DNA from: Lachnospiraceae bacterium | Lineage (GTDB): Bacteria > Bacillota > Clostridia > Lachnospirales > Lachnospiraceae | Assembly (NCBI GenBank): GCA_024684085.1 | Contig: JAIKXM010000019.1 | Location: 1-64,000 of the forward strand | Direction: 5' to 3' | Length of the DNA stretch: 64,000 nt | Position numbers and translations under genes: made by a program | Notes under the pieces: model-generated | What the model was told of the DNA's origin: nothing | What the model saw: the letters and a program-made list of their open reading frames with translations, nothing else | Databases searched by the model: none | In this document: piece by piece, positions 7,736-16,923 of the stretch | How positions within the stretch are numbered: the stretch's first letter is position 1 | Layout: the number at the start of each line of letters is the position of its first letter

Positions 7736-10700
7736 CTAAGTGATCTTAATATTGGCGGGACCGTATACTTTCCTGAGTTCCTCAGCCAGTATCAGATCCG
7801 CCCGAACAGACATATTGGGAGGCAGTACCTTCTTCATCGGAGGATTGGCAATATAGATAGTCACCCTGTCCTTGCCGTCCGATGCCTTCAGCGTGTTCAT
7901 AAGCTCCGATTCCGCTGCATCAAACGCTTCCTTGCTATCGAATCTGACCCACAGAGTCTTAGGCGCTTCTTCAAATGTGATAACGGACTCCGCCAGTATC
8001 TTGCCGTCTTCCTCGTCGCCCGCATCAACACGTCCCTTTATGAAGACCTTGGCATCCGTATCGAGCTTATTGCCGAATTTCTGATAAGTCTTGGGGAAGA
8101 TCACACACTCCACGGAACCTGTAAGATCCTCAAGCGTAACAAAAGCCATTGCCTGATCGTTCTTCGTATATTTGATCTTCTTATCAGCCACAAGACCGCC
8201 TACGGTAACAACCGTACCTTCCGGAACAGCCATGCCGCCACGCTCCTCCTGATAGAGGATATCTCCTATCATATTGGTGATATTCTTTCTCCACGTACCT
8301 TCATATTCACGAAGAGGATGCCCGCTTAAGTATATTCCGAGTACTTCCTTCTCAAAAGCAAGCTTGAGATCTTCCTTGAATTCGCCTACATCAGGCAGCT
8401 TAAGTGCGAAGTCTTTTCTCGTATCCTCGTCCACCATATCAAAGAGCGTCATCTGTCCGGCGATACTGTCCTTATTCTTATTGGCGCAGCCGTCCATAAT
8501 GCTCACATATACACTCATGTATTGCTTTCTCGTACCGCCAAAACTGTCGAAAGCACCCGCTTTTATGAAATTCTCGACCACACGCTTATTAATATCACGC
8601 GTTATGTTACGATCGATAAAATCATCGATACCCATATAATGACCATTTAACTCCCTCTCTTCCGTGATGGAATCAATAACAGTCCTGCCGACACCCTTGA
8701 TGGCATTGAGAGCATACCTTATCGCTCCTTTATCTACCGTAAATCCGACCGCCCCTGAGTTAACGTCGGGCGGAAGTATCTCGATACCCATCTGACGACA
8801 TGTCATTATATATTCCGATACCTTTGCGGTATTATCGATGACCGAAGTCATAAGAGCAGCCATGAATTCCACCGGATAATAGAACTTAAGCCAGGCTGTC
8901 TGATAAGCAACAACCGCATAACACGCCGCATGAGACTTGTTAAATGCATATTTAGCGAAATCGACCATCGAATCATAGATGCCGTTAGCCACATCAGCAC
9001 CAATTCCGTTACCGAGACATCCCTTGATATTCTCAGTTTCATTACCCTCTACGAAGTTCTTACGCTCAGCATCAATAACATACTGTTTCTTCTTGCTCAT
9101 GGCTCTTCTTATATTATCGGCCTGTCCCATGGTATAGCCCGCAAGGGAGCGGACTATCTGCATAACCTGCTCCTGATATACGATACATCCGTATGTCTGC
9201 TCCAGTATGGGCTTCAGTTCTTCACATGGATAAATGATAGAATCACGATTATTCTTACCCTTGATATATTTGGGGATAAAATCCATCGGACCGGGGCGGT
9301 ACAGAGATATACCGGCTATAACGTCTTCAAGAGATCTGGGCTTCAGTTCCTTCATGAAGCTCTTCATTCCGGCGCTCTCAAGCTGGAATATTCCCTCAGT
9401 CTTACCCGTACCTATTGAAGCCAGGACTTCCTTATCGTCATAATCGATCTCATCCACATTAATATGAAGTCCGGTACTTCTCTCAATATTCTTAACGGCA
9501 TTATTGATAACCGTAAGAGTCCTAAGTCCCAGAAAGTCCATCTTAAGCAGTCCCAGCTCCTCAAGAGTCGTCATGGTGAACTGAGTCGTAATGGAACCGT
9601 CGCTTCCTCTTGATAAAGGAACGAACTCATCTGCGGACTTGGGACATATTACTACACCGGCCGCATGCATTGACGTATGTCTCGGGAGACCTTCAAGCTT
9701 CTTACATATATCTATAAGGTAATGAAGCTTCTCGTCCGTCTCATACATTGTCTTTAAATCATGATTTAATTCCATGGCACGGTCTATGGTGATATTAAGT
9801 TCGTTAGGTATCATCTTGGATATACTGTCCGTGAAAGAATAAGGCAGATCCAAAGCTCTCCCTACATCTTTGATGACTCCCTTAGCCGCCATAGTACCGA
9901 AGGTGACTATCTGAACAACCTTCTCTTTGCCGTATTTTCGGGATACATAGTCAATGACTTCCTGTCTTCGCTCATAACAGAAGTCAACGTCTATATCAGG
10001 CATAGATACTCGTTCCGGATTAAGGAATCGCTCAAATAACAACTGATATCTAATCGGATCTATGTTGGTTATGTGCAGACAGTAGGATACAACACTTCCT
10101 GCGGCCGATCCTCGACCGGGTCCTACCGGTATTCCATGTTCTCTTGAGTAATTGATGAAATCCCATACTATAAGAAAGTAGTCAACATACCCCATTTTTT
10201 TGATAACGGAGAGCTCATAGTTAAGCCTCTCCCTTATACTGCCGTCATCCTCGGGGTATCTCTCCTTCATACCCTCATCGCAGAGATGATTAAGATAAGT
10301 CCACGAATCATATCCTTCCGGAACCTCGAAATGAGGCAGCTTGGTATTGCCGAATTCGATCTCGACATTGCATCTGTCGGCTATCTTCTGCGTATTCTCA
10401 ATAGCTTCAGGTGCGTATTTGAACAGAGAAGCCATCTGTTCTTCGCTCTTAACATAGAACTGACCGCCCTCATAGCGCATTCTGTCTTCGTCGGTAACCT
10501 TCTTATTGGTCTGGATACAGAGAAGGATATCGTGGGATTCAACGTCAGTCTCGTAGGTATAATGGACGTCATTGGTAGCAACAACAGGAATATCCAGTTC
10601 CTTACTGAACGCCATAAGAGTGGTGTTGACAGTCATCTGCTCCGGTATGCCGTGATCCTGAAGTTCAAGGAAGTAGTTGTCCTTACCGAAGATGTCCCTG

Positions 10701-11185
10701 TATTCCAGCGCTTTCTGCCTTGCTTCTTCCCTTGCGCCCTTGATGATAAGACTGGGGATCTCGCCCGCAAGACATGCCGAAAGACATATGATGCCCTCAT
10801 GGAACTCTTTCAACACCTCAATATCCACACGGGGCTTATAATAGAAACCTTCCGTAAAACCGCGGCTGACTATCTTACACAGATTAGCGTAACCTGTATT
10901 ATTCTCCGCAAGAAGTATCAGATGGTAATATCTGTCCTCGCCGGCATTAAGTTCCTTATCGAATCGGGAACCCGGAGCCACATAGACCTCACAACCGAGT
11001 ATTGGCTTAATGCCTTCATTCCTTGCCGCCCTGTAGAAATCAACAGCTCCGTACATTACTCCGTGGTCGGTGATGGCGGCAGCATTCATCCCGAGTTCTT
11101 TCACTCGCTTCACATATTCTTTTATCTTGTTCGAACCGTCCAAAAGACTGTATTCGGTATGAGTATGCAGATGAACAAATGACAC
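7736..11185 (-). CDS. dnaE: DNA polymerase III alpha subunit
   Basis: Replicative polymerase catalytic subunit of the DnaE class. Order: PHP domain (FVHLHTHTEYSLLDG at 3-17, AITDHG at 37-42), palm with GPGRGSAAGS (355-364) and the metal-binding PDIDVDF (396-402), tau/clamp-binding and helix-hairpin-helix regions, and a C-terminal OB fold (about 980-1060, VTVGGLVADKKIKYTKN). The start is GTG at 11185, six bases after GGGAGGT; it gives the family-standard MSFVHLH opening and 1149 residues. A TTG five codons upstream would overlap the ribosome binding site. Low-GC Firmicutes usually also carry PolC, which is not in the window. Confidence 0.95.
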   Translation of the reverse strand: MSFVHLHTHTEYSLLDGSNKIKEYVKRVKELGMNAAAITDHGVMYGAVDFYRAARNEGIKPILGCEVYVAPGSRFDKELNAGEDRYYHLILLAENNTGYANLCKIVSRGFTEGFYYKPRVDIEVLKEFHEGIICLSACLAGEIPSLIIKGAREEARQKALEYRDIFGKDNYFLELQDHGIPEQMTVNTTLMAFSKELDIPVVATNDVHYTYETDVESHDILLCIQTNKKVTDEDRMRYEGGQFYVKSEEQMASLFKYAPEAIENTQKIADRCNVEIEFGNTKLPHFEVPEGYDSWTYLNHLCDEGMKERYPEDDGSIRERLNYELSVIKKMGYVDYFLIVWDFINYSREHGIPVGPGRGSAAGSVVSYCLHITNIDPIRYQLLFERFLNPERVSMPDIDVDFCYERRQEVIDYVSRKYGKEKVVQIVTFGTMAAKGVIKDVGRALDLPYSFTDSISKMIPNELNITIDRAMELNHDLKTMYETDEKLHYLIDICKKLEGLPRHTSMHAAGVVICPKSADEFVPLSRGSDGSITTQFTMTTLEELGLLKMDFLGLRTLTVINNAVKNIERSTGLHINVDEIDYDDKEVLASIGTGKTEGIFQLESAGMKSFMKELKPRSLEDVIAGISLYRPGPMDFIPKYIKGKNNRDSIIYPCEELKPILEQTYGCIVYQEQVMQIVRSLAGYTMGQADNIRRAMSKKKQYVIDAERKNFVEGNETENIKGCLGNGIGADVANGIYDSMVDFAKYAFNKSHAACYAVVAYQTAWLKFYYPVEFMAALMTSVIDNTAKVSEYIMTCRQMGIEILPPDVNSGAVGFTVDKGAIRYALNAIKGVGRTVIDSITEERELNGHYMGIDDFIDRNITRDINKRVVENFIKAGAFDSFGGTRKQYMSVYVSIMDGCANKNKDSIAGQMTLFDMVDEDTRKDFALKLPDVGEFKEDLKLAFEKEVLGIYLSGHPLREYEGTWRKNITNMIGDILYQEERGGMAVPEGTVVTVGGLVADKKIKYTKNDQAMAFVTLEDLTGSVECVIFPKTYQKFGNKLDTDAKVFIKGRVDAGDEEDGKILAESVITFEEAPKTLWVRFDSKEAFDAAESELMNTLKASDGKDRVTIYIANPPMKKVLPPNMSVRADLILAEELRKVYGPANIKIT

Positions 11186-11225
11186 TCTTCTACCTCCCAA
11201 TTAATTAGTTCTCAGCTCAGGCAAC

Positions 11226-13004
11226 TTAAGTAAACGACTGATCATTCCCGTTACGCACGGATGGATCAAATATAAGCCCCAGAGTTACAGGCCAGAGAAT
11301 AAAGCACGGATACATATATCTGAAGAGACAATATGCCGGAGTTGCAAGCATTATAGTCACCCAGAGAGCGAGCAGCGGAATAAGATATCCTATCCTTCTC
11401 TTCCTTCTTAATGTAACTACCGTTAGGATCACTATTCCCCACAGTTCCATGGCCATGGAACTTAAGATATTAAGCAGGGGAGCCTTGCGCATTCCAAGCA
11501 TTAGCCCTTCAATAATTGAATCAGCATTTAATTTCAATATATCTTCAAGAAGATTGATGTTATCAACACCCATATCATTCTCGCATACCGACTGAATGAC
11601 TACGGTATTACTCTCTCCAAAATGCCAATATCCGGAAGTATGCACAAGATAAGCCTTCACATAATCGGCAAAATTGCCCGTGAGCATATGGAACCATACT
11701 TTTAAGAACTCGCCCTTGTTCTCATTGACAAGCTCATCATCAAAGGCCTCATCGAACTTATATGGATCGGAAAGCCCCGGTGTATAGACTTCTTTCACAC
11801 GTTCCAGAGGCATAAGTCTCTCAAGATAGGCCAGATCCTCTTCTTCTATATTATCTCCCGAATATACTACGCAGTATCCCATCTGCTGTAGGGGAACTCC
11901 CATGGATTCGGCAAATGATCCCTTGGCCACACCGAAACAGTTTGTCGCAACACTGCCCGCAATGATGAATGCGATGAGTGCGGTTCCTACGCTTATAATA
12001 CTTTTGAGTCTCCCTGCTTTTTTGCAAAAGATAAGATATATAAAAAGGGCTGCCACCATGAAGATACCATTGTTACGTAACAGCATGGTGAGGAGTCCGA
12101 ACACGCCCATGGCGATCGGGCGTTCATCGTATATTGCGAGACACATCAGCACCGTGGCGCAGGCAAAGAGGGTATCCTTGCTCGCATATATCGCATACAT
12201 TGGCATAAACGGATGGAATGCGAAGAAGACGAATGCAGCCGCGATCCATATCTTGCGGAAGCCGTGTCTCTCCATCCAGTTAAGGATGTATACAAGCGTC
12301 ACTATATACAGGCACATCTGAACATAAGTGAATACACCGAGCGACAGCGTCAGACTGCCCGGTCCCGATGTGAGCTTAATGATCAGATCGATAAGTCCCG
12401 TATAGAAAAATGGGTGATGATTGGTCCATGGGATGAGCCCGAGGCACATCTTCACCTCTTCAAATGTATCTTTGCCGAGATTCCCGGGGTAATTGTTAAG
12501 ATAATAAGGCAGGTACGCCAGCAATATAATAAGGAAGGCAAGCATCGAGAGCCTGAATCTGTGACTGCGGCCAAGACCCGAAGATACAGCTTCCCTACCG
12601 CCTATTTCTTCAATGAAGCTAAACAGACTCATGAAGAGGTAACTGAATAAAGGAATCAGAAGCAGTGCCAACAGAATATCCGCTCCGCCCATTTCGGTGA
12701 AACAGATCTCGCTGTAGACTTCCACATGTCTTCCCACCACAACGGTCAATGCGAAGATACTGCCCGTTAACAATCCCGCATTGCGACAAAAGGCATTTTT
12801 CCAAAGGAAAGCCGGCGAATAGAGCTTAAGCGCTTCCTTACCGCTGACCTTTCGCCTGACTGCTTCCAGCAATAGAAAAACAGCAAGGAACTCCAATGGA
12901 AGCACGATGTCGATCCTTGTGATCCCGTAGCCGGACACCAGTGCGGAGATGATCACCACAGCATATGCAATTATTAAATCGATAATAACCCCGGGGGTGA
13001 TCAC
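11226..13004 (-). CDS. Multi-pass membrane protein, DUF6020-like (copy 1)
   Basis: A 592-residue inner-membrane protein with about a dozen hydrophobic helices and a soluble loop near 385-470. I recall this type as DUF6020, of unknown function. It resembles GT-C glycosyltransferase-like envelope proteins, which is inference. A paralogue lies at 27560-29350; both share NHHP (195-198 here), a KDT segment, a RNNG/RSNG turn, a PLQQ motif and a closing ATP...FRY segment. Its GTG start overlaps the stop of the GT4 gene by four bases (GTGA), so the two are coupled, pointing to a shared surface-glycan role. Confidence 0.72.
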   Translation of the reverse strand: MITPGVIIDLIIAYAVVIISALVSGYGITRIDIVLPLEFLAVFLLLEAVRRKVSGKEALKLYSPAFLWKNAFCRNAGLLTGSIFALTVVVGRHVEVYSEICFTEMGGADILLALLLIPLFSYLFMSLFSFIEEIGGREAVSSGLGRSHRFRLSMLAFLIILLAYLPYYLNNYPGNLGKDTFEEVKMCLGLIPWTNHHPFFYTGLIDLIIKLTSGPGSLTLSLGVFTYVQMCLYIVTLVYILNWMERHGFRKIWIAAAFVFFAFHPFMPMYAIYASKDTLFACATVLMCLAIYDERPIAMGVFGLLTMLLRNNGIFMVAALFIYLIFCKKAGRLKSIISVGTALIAFIIAGSVATNCFGVAKGSFAESMGVPLQQMGYCVVYSGDNIEEEDLAYLERLMPLERVKEVYTPGLSDPYKFDEAFDDELVNENKGEFLKVWFHMLTGNFADYVKAYLVHTSGYWHFGESNTVVIQSVCENDMGVDNINLLEDILKLNADSIIEGLMLGMRKAPLLNILSSMAMELWGIVILTVVTLRRKRRIGYLIPLLALWVTIMLATPAYCLFRYMYPCFILWPVTLGLIFDPSVRNGNDQSFT

Positions 13005-14101
13005 GAATTCAGCCTCCCAAATATTGTAAGATAAGTGTCTGCGATATTGCTTACCCTGAATTTATCGCAAGTCTTCTTTATAGAATCTCTATTCCAGTCC
13101 CTATCGAGCGTCATATCCAGCTTATCAACGAACTCATCCTTATTGCCCATCGGAATAAGGTAACCATTCACATCATTCTCAATAATCTCGGCAGGACCGA
13201 TCGGACAATCATAACTTATTACGGGAATACCGCATCCGATAGCCTCTATAAGGCAATTAGGCATTCCCTCGTAATTGGACGTCAGAACCACCGCATCCGC
13301 TCCGGCATAGACCTGTGGCATATCTTTGCGGATCCCGTCGAAGATCACACGCTCTCCCAGACCCTTGCTCTCCACAAGTTCCTTCGTCTTCTCCTCAAGA
13401 TAACCGCCTCCGACTATCCTAAGCGTCACATCGTATCTCTTAGCCCGGAGACTATCAAAGATCTCTATCAGATCTTCGGGATTCTTCTGGGGATCAAGGC
13501 GTCCCACAAATACTATCTCCTTATTCCCGCGCTTCTTCTCCGTACGTGCCTTTTCGGTATCCTCTATCAGAATATCACTGACGGGATTATAAATAACGCT
13601 CATACGGGCTTCTTCCACGACTTTCTTATCTGTAAGCTGTTTACCCATGGCATTGCACTGGGCTATAACATAGTCCATATCAGCCAGCTGGTGTTGTGCG
13701 TTCTTAAGATACTGTTCCACAACAGGCGAGACATTGTCCTCCTTTTCCAGACTTATATTGATATTGTTGAGGACTCGAACCATTATCCTTACATCGATCA
13801 AGGATAACTTGCGTAATTTATTCAGGATCACCGCCATCTCATTACCGAAGCAAAAAATAAATCGTGGTTTAATTTTCTTAATATATCTTAGCATCGGTAT
13901 TGCGCTATACCTCAGTCTGGACACTCCGAGCTCATGTACCTGCACGCTCTTATCAAGATAGCCGGTATTGATATCATCCTTCAGATTAAGGACTATTATA
14001 TGCACTTCATGCCCACGGCGCGCCAGTTCATTGGAGAGATTGACGCAGACTCTCTCCGCACCGCCTATTCCCATATGAGCTATAAAAATATGAATCTGCA
14101 A
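13001..14101 (-). CDS. GT4-family glycosyltransferase
   Basis: A GT-B retaining glycosyltransferase of 366 residues. The N-terminal domain opens with GIGGAERV (11-18), typical of GT4 enzymes that act on lipid-linked or surface glycans. The C-terminal domain has FVGRLDPQKNPEDLIE and the donor-site E-x7-E stretch SNYEGMPNCLIEA. The start is TTG at 14101, after GGAGG and a second purine-rich stretch; the frame open to 14152 adds 17 residues with no family match. Its stop overlaps the start of the membrane protein gene, suggesting the two work together. Donor and acceptor are unknown. Confidence 0.88.
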   Translation of the reverse strand: MQIHIFIAHMGIGGAERVCVNLSNELARRGHEVHIIVLNLKDDINTGYLDKSVQVHELGVSRLRYSAIPMLRYIKKIKPRFIFCFGNEMAVILNKLRKLSLIDVRIMVRVLNNINISLEKEDNVSPVVEQYLKNAQHQLADMDYVIAQCNAMGKQLTDKKVVEEARMSVIYNPVSDILIEDTEKARTEKKRGNKEIVFVGRLDPQKNPEDLIEIFDSLRAKRYDVTLRIVGGGYLEEKTKELVESKGLGERVIFDGIRKDMPQVYAGADAVVLTSNYEGMPNCLIEAIGCGIPVISYDCPIGPAEIIENDVNGYLIPMGNKDEFVDKLDMTLDRDWNRDSIKKTCDKFRVSNIADTYLTIFGRLNS

Positions 14102-14152
14102 TTCCTCTATCCTCCAAGATATGTTCGGTTTGTCAAAAATAAACTCCGACAC

Positions 14153-14237
14153 GGCAGTTCGACCTGCCTTAGGAATATATTCGGCTCTTCATAATAATAT
14201 ACCCCGATATGGCAGTTCGACCTGCCTTAGGAATATA
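14153..14237. repeat. 27-bp direct repeat copying the ylmH 3' end
   Basis: The last two sense codons, stop and next bases of ylmH (14211-14237) recur exactly at 14153-14179, 58 bp away. Each copy contains the hairpin GGCAG-GTCGAA-CTGCC. A degraded third copy may lie inside the gene at about 14246-14262. Confidence 0.8.
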
Positions 14238-14967
14238 CCCCGATCCTACAGTTCAGCTTGCCTTTTCTGCTCTCGCCGATCTCTTCCATGAACTCGAATT
14301 TGCCGTATCCGCGAGCCGAGACGATATCACCGGTCTTTAATGCCTTCGCATTCTCGGTACATATCCGTCCGTTCAGATATACATTTCCTACCGGAAACAG
14401 GTTCAGCGATTCCTGCCTCGAAATATTGAAGACCCTCGATATCACCGCGTCGACTCTCGCCGAAGTAACCTGTATGATCTTCTCCGTAAGCCGTGGCCCC
14501 GTTAACTCGCTGATATTCTCTTCTATAGACACACTGACAGACGTATGACGCACACGCCTTAGATTGTCGATAATATAGTCCGCTATACTGTCCTTGCAGA
14601 AAACCAGGGCAACCCGGTCTCTGACGAAGATATCGCCTATCATCTCGCGCCTGATCCCAAGATTCATAAGTGCCCCGAGATAGTCCCTGTGACTCAGTTC
14701 ATCGGCAAATTCCGCCTTCAAAGGCTTAATTGCAAGCGATTTTATCGGGAAATCAACCTCATATCCCAGTTCTTCCTCATCACCGAACCTTATCATCCTG
14801 CGTTCCGCCATCTCATACCCACCGTATAACTTAGGATGTACGTGATCGAATTCACGTTCATGAGAGTAGAATTCGGAGATTACCGCCATATCGCAGAAGT
14901 CGGTGAATGTATATATTCCGCCATTATAGCTTCTGTCTGCCAGCTCTGTAAGCCTCTTATGATCCAT
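14227..14967 (-). CDS. ylmH: YlmH-like S4-domain RNA-binding protein
   Basis: A 246-residue protein with the YlmH layout: N-terminal helical domain, central conserved block (HPKLYGGYEMAERRMIRFG, 44-62; HRDYLGALMNLGIRREMIGDI, 93-113) and a C-terminal S4 fold (about 172-226) with FPVGNVYLNGR and TGDIVSARG. YlmH proteins bind RNA and ribosomes and have been linked to rescue of stalled 50S complexes; in many Firmicutes ylmH lies in the division cluster, unlike here. A purine-rich AGGAAGGAAG precedes the ATG. It heads the run ylmH-GT4-membrane protein-dnaE. Confidence 0.88.
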   Translation of the reverse strand: MDHKRLTELADRSYNGGIYTFTDFCDMAVISEFYSHEREFDHVHPKLYGGYEMAERRMIRFGDEEELGYEVDFPIKSLAIKPLKAEFADELSHRDYLGALMNLGIRREMIGDIFVRDRVALVFCKDSIADYIIDNLRRVRHTSVSVSIEENISELTGPRLTEKIIQVTSARVDAVISRVFNISRQESLNLFPVGNVYLNGRICTENAKALKTGDIVSARGYGKFEFMEEIGESRKGKLNCRIGVYS

Positions 14968-15015
14968 ATCTTCCTTCCTTCAACGACTCTTACAACGGAT
15001 ACCGGCTCCCTGCAC

Positions 15016-15024
15016 ATTATAACA
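15016..15024 (-). promoter_or_regulatory. Extended -10 promoter for ylmH
   Basis: Minus strand TGT-TATAAT, with TATAAT at 15016-15021, gives the extended -10 form. No clear -35 is present. It lies about 50 bases before the ylmH start. Confidence 0.4.
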
Positions 15025-15036
15025 CACTAGGGACAG

Positions 15037-16497
15037 CTATTCCTTAAAAAGGGCATCCATTGTTATTATATTCACGAAATCACTATGATACCCGTTGCGT
15101 ACAAGTCCGTATGTAGTCACAAGCGTACTATGAATAACGGCTTTCTTCGGAATCTTTTCATGTAATAGTTTTTTTCTTTTTTCCAACGTCTTGTGATAAT
15201 CTAATTCAACCTCAAAGTCATCGCTGTAGAATTTCATTTCGCACATATTTATAACATTATCTTTTCTAACGATGATCATATCAATCTGAGTTCCTTGTGA
15301 TTCTTTAGTTCCTCTTTTAGACCATAATGATTCTGTGGTTGATACCCCACCTATCTGCAACGCATTCTTTATTTGCTTTCTGTGATTCCAACATACATTT
15401 TCGAAGGCATATCCTTTCCATGTTCGCACGTCAGGGGCATCCTCTATATTAACCCAATTCTGTTTTTTTCGTCTTTTTTCTCCCCTTACAAATTCAAGAT
15501 AAAAAATACAGAACGGATCAATCAACTTATAGAATGTTTCCCCCTTGTCATTTCCAAAAGAATCATAATCAATAATAAAATCACCGGATTTTAACGCCTT
15601 TAGCTGTTTGGACAATTCTCCACTATCGGTAATTCCGGTTAATTCAGTCAACTCTTTGCGAGAAAGCCCCCTTCTCTTTGTAAAGAGAGCACCCACGATG
15701 TTTTTAATTGTTTCGGCATTAACAAACAATGAAGAAAACAGCCGATCATACTCATCCCTAAGTATTGCATTTTCAGCAAAGAAAATCCTGTCTATATTCT
15801 GCGGCAAACTGTATTCTTTTTCAAAATACCGCAAATAATATGGAATGCCTCCTACCATCATATATGACTGGATAATATCATATTTCGACATTACCACTTC
15901 TCTCGATTCAAAGAATCTTTCACATTCATTCAGCGAAAATGGGGAGAGTTTAATTTCATGGGTTACCCTGTTGTACAATCCTCCATGATTATTAATCACA
16001 TTATTTAGGATCCATGAACTCGAGCTTCCGCACACAATAACGCATACATTTTTTCTATGACACGCCCAACCGTTCCAGAAAGCCTCGAATCCTGTCATAA
16101 ACTTGGCTCTCGGTGTATCCAACCACTGAATCTCATCTATAAAAACTAGTATTCTGCTATCCTTATCACACTTTTCGCTAAGCAAATCCTCCAACATATA
16201 AAATGCTTCCAGCCAGGATTTAGGTGTCTTAGATGCCTTTGAGCCATATTCAACTAACGATCTGTAAAAATGCTCCAACTGATCCTTCATCCGACTCTGC
16301 CTTTTTCTTTCTGTTTTTTCACTTTCATCCACAGGTGACAACCCGGAGTGTCGAAAATTAATGCGATTCTCAAACACTTCATCAATCAGAAAGGTTTTCC
16401 CTACCCTTCTTCGTCCGTATAATGCAATGAGTTCAGCTGATTTACTGTTATAATACTCATTAAGCTTTCTCACCTCATATTCTCTTCCTATTATCAT
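15037..16497 (-). CDS. AAA ATPase with C-terminal nuclease-like domain (DUF234 type)
   Basis: A 486-residue P-loop ATPase. Walker A is GRRRVGKT (28-35) and Walker B is LVFIDEIQ (117-124, D121/E122). A winged-helix region lies near 265-330. The C-terminus has QID (404-406) and CEMK (419-422), giving D-x13-E-x-K, the geometry of PD-(D/E)xK nucleases and of the DUF234 tail. The family is common in archaea and anaerobes and its function is unproven; defence or toxin-like roles have been suggested. The gene is clearly more AT-rich than its neighbours and has its own repeat-rich promoter, which suggests acquisition by transfer. Confidence 0.82.
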   Translation of the reverse strand: MIIGREYEVRKLNEYYNSKSAELIALYGRRRVGKTFLIDEVFENRINFRHSGLSPVDESEKTERKRQSRMKDQLEHFYRSLVEYGSKASKTPKSWLEAFYMLEDLLSEKCDKDSRILVFIDEIQWLDTPRAKFMTGFEAFWNGWACHRKNVCVIVCGSSSSWILNNVINNHGGLYNRVTHEIKLSPFSLNECERFFESREVVMSKYDIIQSYMMVGGIPYYLRYFEKEYSLPQNIDRIFFAENAILRDEYDRLFSSLFVNAETIKNIVGALFTKRRGLSRKELTELTGITDSGELSKQLKALKSGDFIIDYDSFGNDKGETFYKLIDPFCIFYLEFVRGEKRRKKQNWVNIEDAPDVRTWKGYAFENVCWNHRKQIKNALQIGGVSTTESLWSKRGTKESQGTQIDMIIVRKDNVINMCEMKFYSDDFEVELDYHKTLEKRKKLLHEKIPKKAVIHSTLVTTYGLVRNGYHSDFVNIITMDALFKE

Positions 16498-16515
16498 AGT
16501 TTTCTCCCGTGATTA

Positions 16516-16643
16516 TGTTATATTTTTCTATATTTTAAGCCTTTTTCCTCTTTATCGAAAAATATAACACGTTTCTTTCTCAAAAACAATGCTATATTTT
16601 TCGACATTGGCGTTTTTTTTATTCGAAACCGAAAAGTATAACA
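16516..16643. promoter_or_regulatory. Four alternating copies of a 13-bp operator-like motif
   Basis: TGTTATATTTTTC (16516-16528), its reverse complement (16557-16569), GCTATATTTTTCG (16591-16603) and GAAAAGTATAACA (16631-16643) alternate in direction, spaced about 28-41 bases. The second overlaps the predicted -10 of the ATPase gene. This fits cooperative binding of a regulator, perhaps autoregulation by the ATPase. Confidence 0.5.
16561..16589 (-). promoter_or_regulatory. Promoter for the AAA ATPase gene
   Basis: Minus strand -35 TTGTTT (16584-16589), 17-bp spacer, -10 TATATT (16561-16566). The -10 lies inside one of the four 13-bp motifs. Confidence 0.45.
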
Positions 16644-16749
16644 TCAGAGAAGCAATCTTAGCAATGGCTTCTTAAGCATAAGGTGATAATTGAGTAGGGT
16701 ACCCCCTCACCTCGAAGTTTTCGCTTCTCGGTGTCCTACAGTCGCCAAA

Positions 16750-16783
16750 TATGCAACATTCCGTGCAAGCACGATGTTGCATA
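16750..16783. repeat. Long perfect hairpin
   Basis: TATGCAACAT pairs with ATGTTGCATA, and inside them CGTGC pairs with GCACG over an AA loop, leaving only a two-base bulge. It sits in a 426-bp gene-free stretch (16498-16923) that otherwise holds the ATPase promoter motifs and a terminator. It has no T-run, so it resembles a palindromic element more than a terminator. Confidence 0.6.
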
Positions 16784-16802
16784 CTTGGCTCGTTGTCTAT
16801 AC

Positions 16803-16832
16803 AAAAAGCACCCTGCATCATCACAGAGTGCT
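16803..16832 (-). terminator. Terminator of the aromatic/epimerase operon
   Basis: On the minus strand GCACTCTG pairs with CAGGGTGC (one wobble) over an 8-base loop, followed directly by TTTTTG. It lies about 90 bases past the epimerase stop. Confidence 0.65.
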
Positions 16833-16923
16833 CTCATCATTCATCAGGCAGTTCACCTTCAAACGGTGCAAACGAAATGTAAATCCGTTTGATAAATCAC
16901 CAAAAAGCCGTATTTTCAACCGA

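Noticed and set aside
10286..11182. Long plus-strand frame opposite dnaE
   Set aside because: Antisense shadow of the DnaE PHP region with no start signal or family match.
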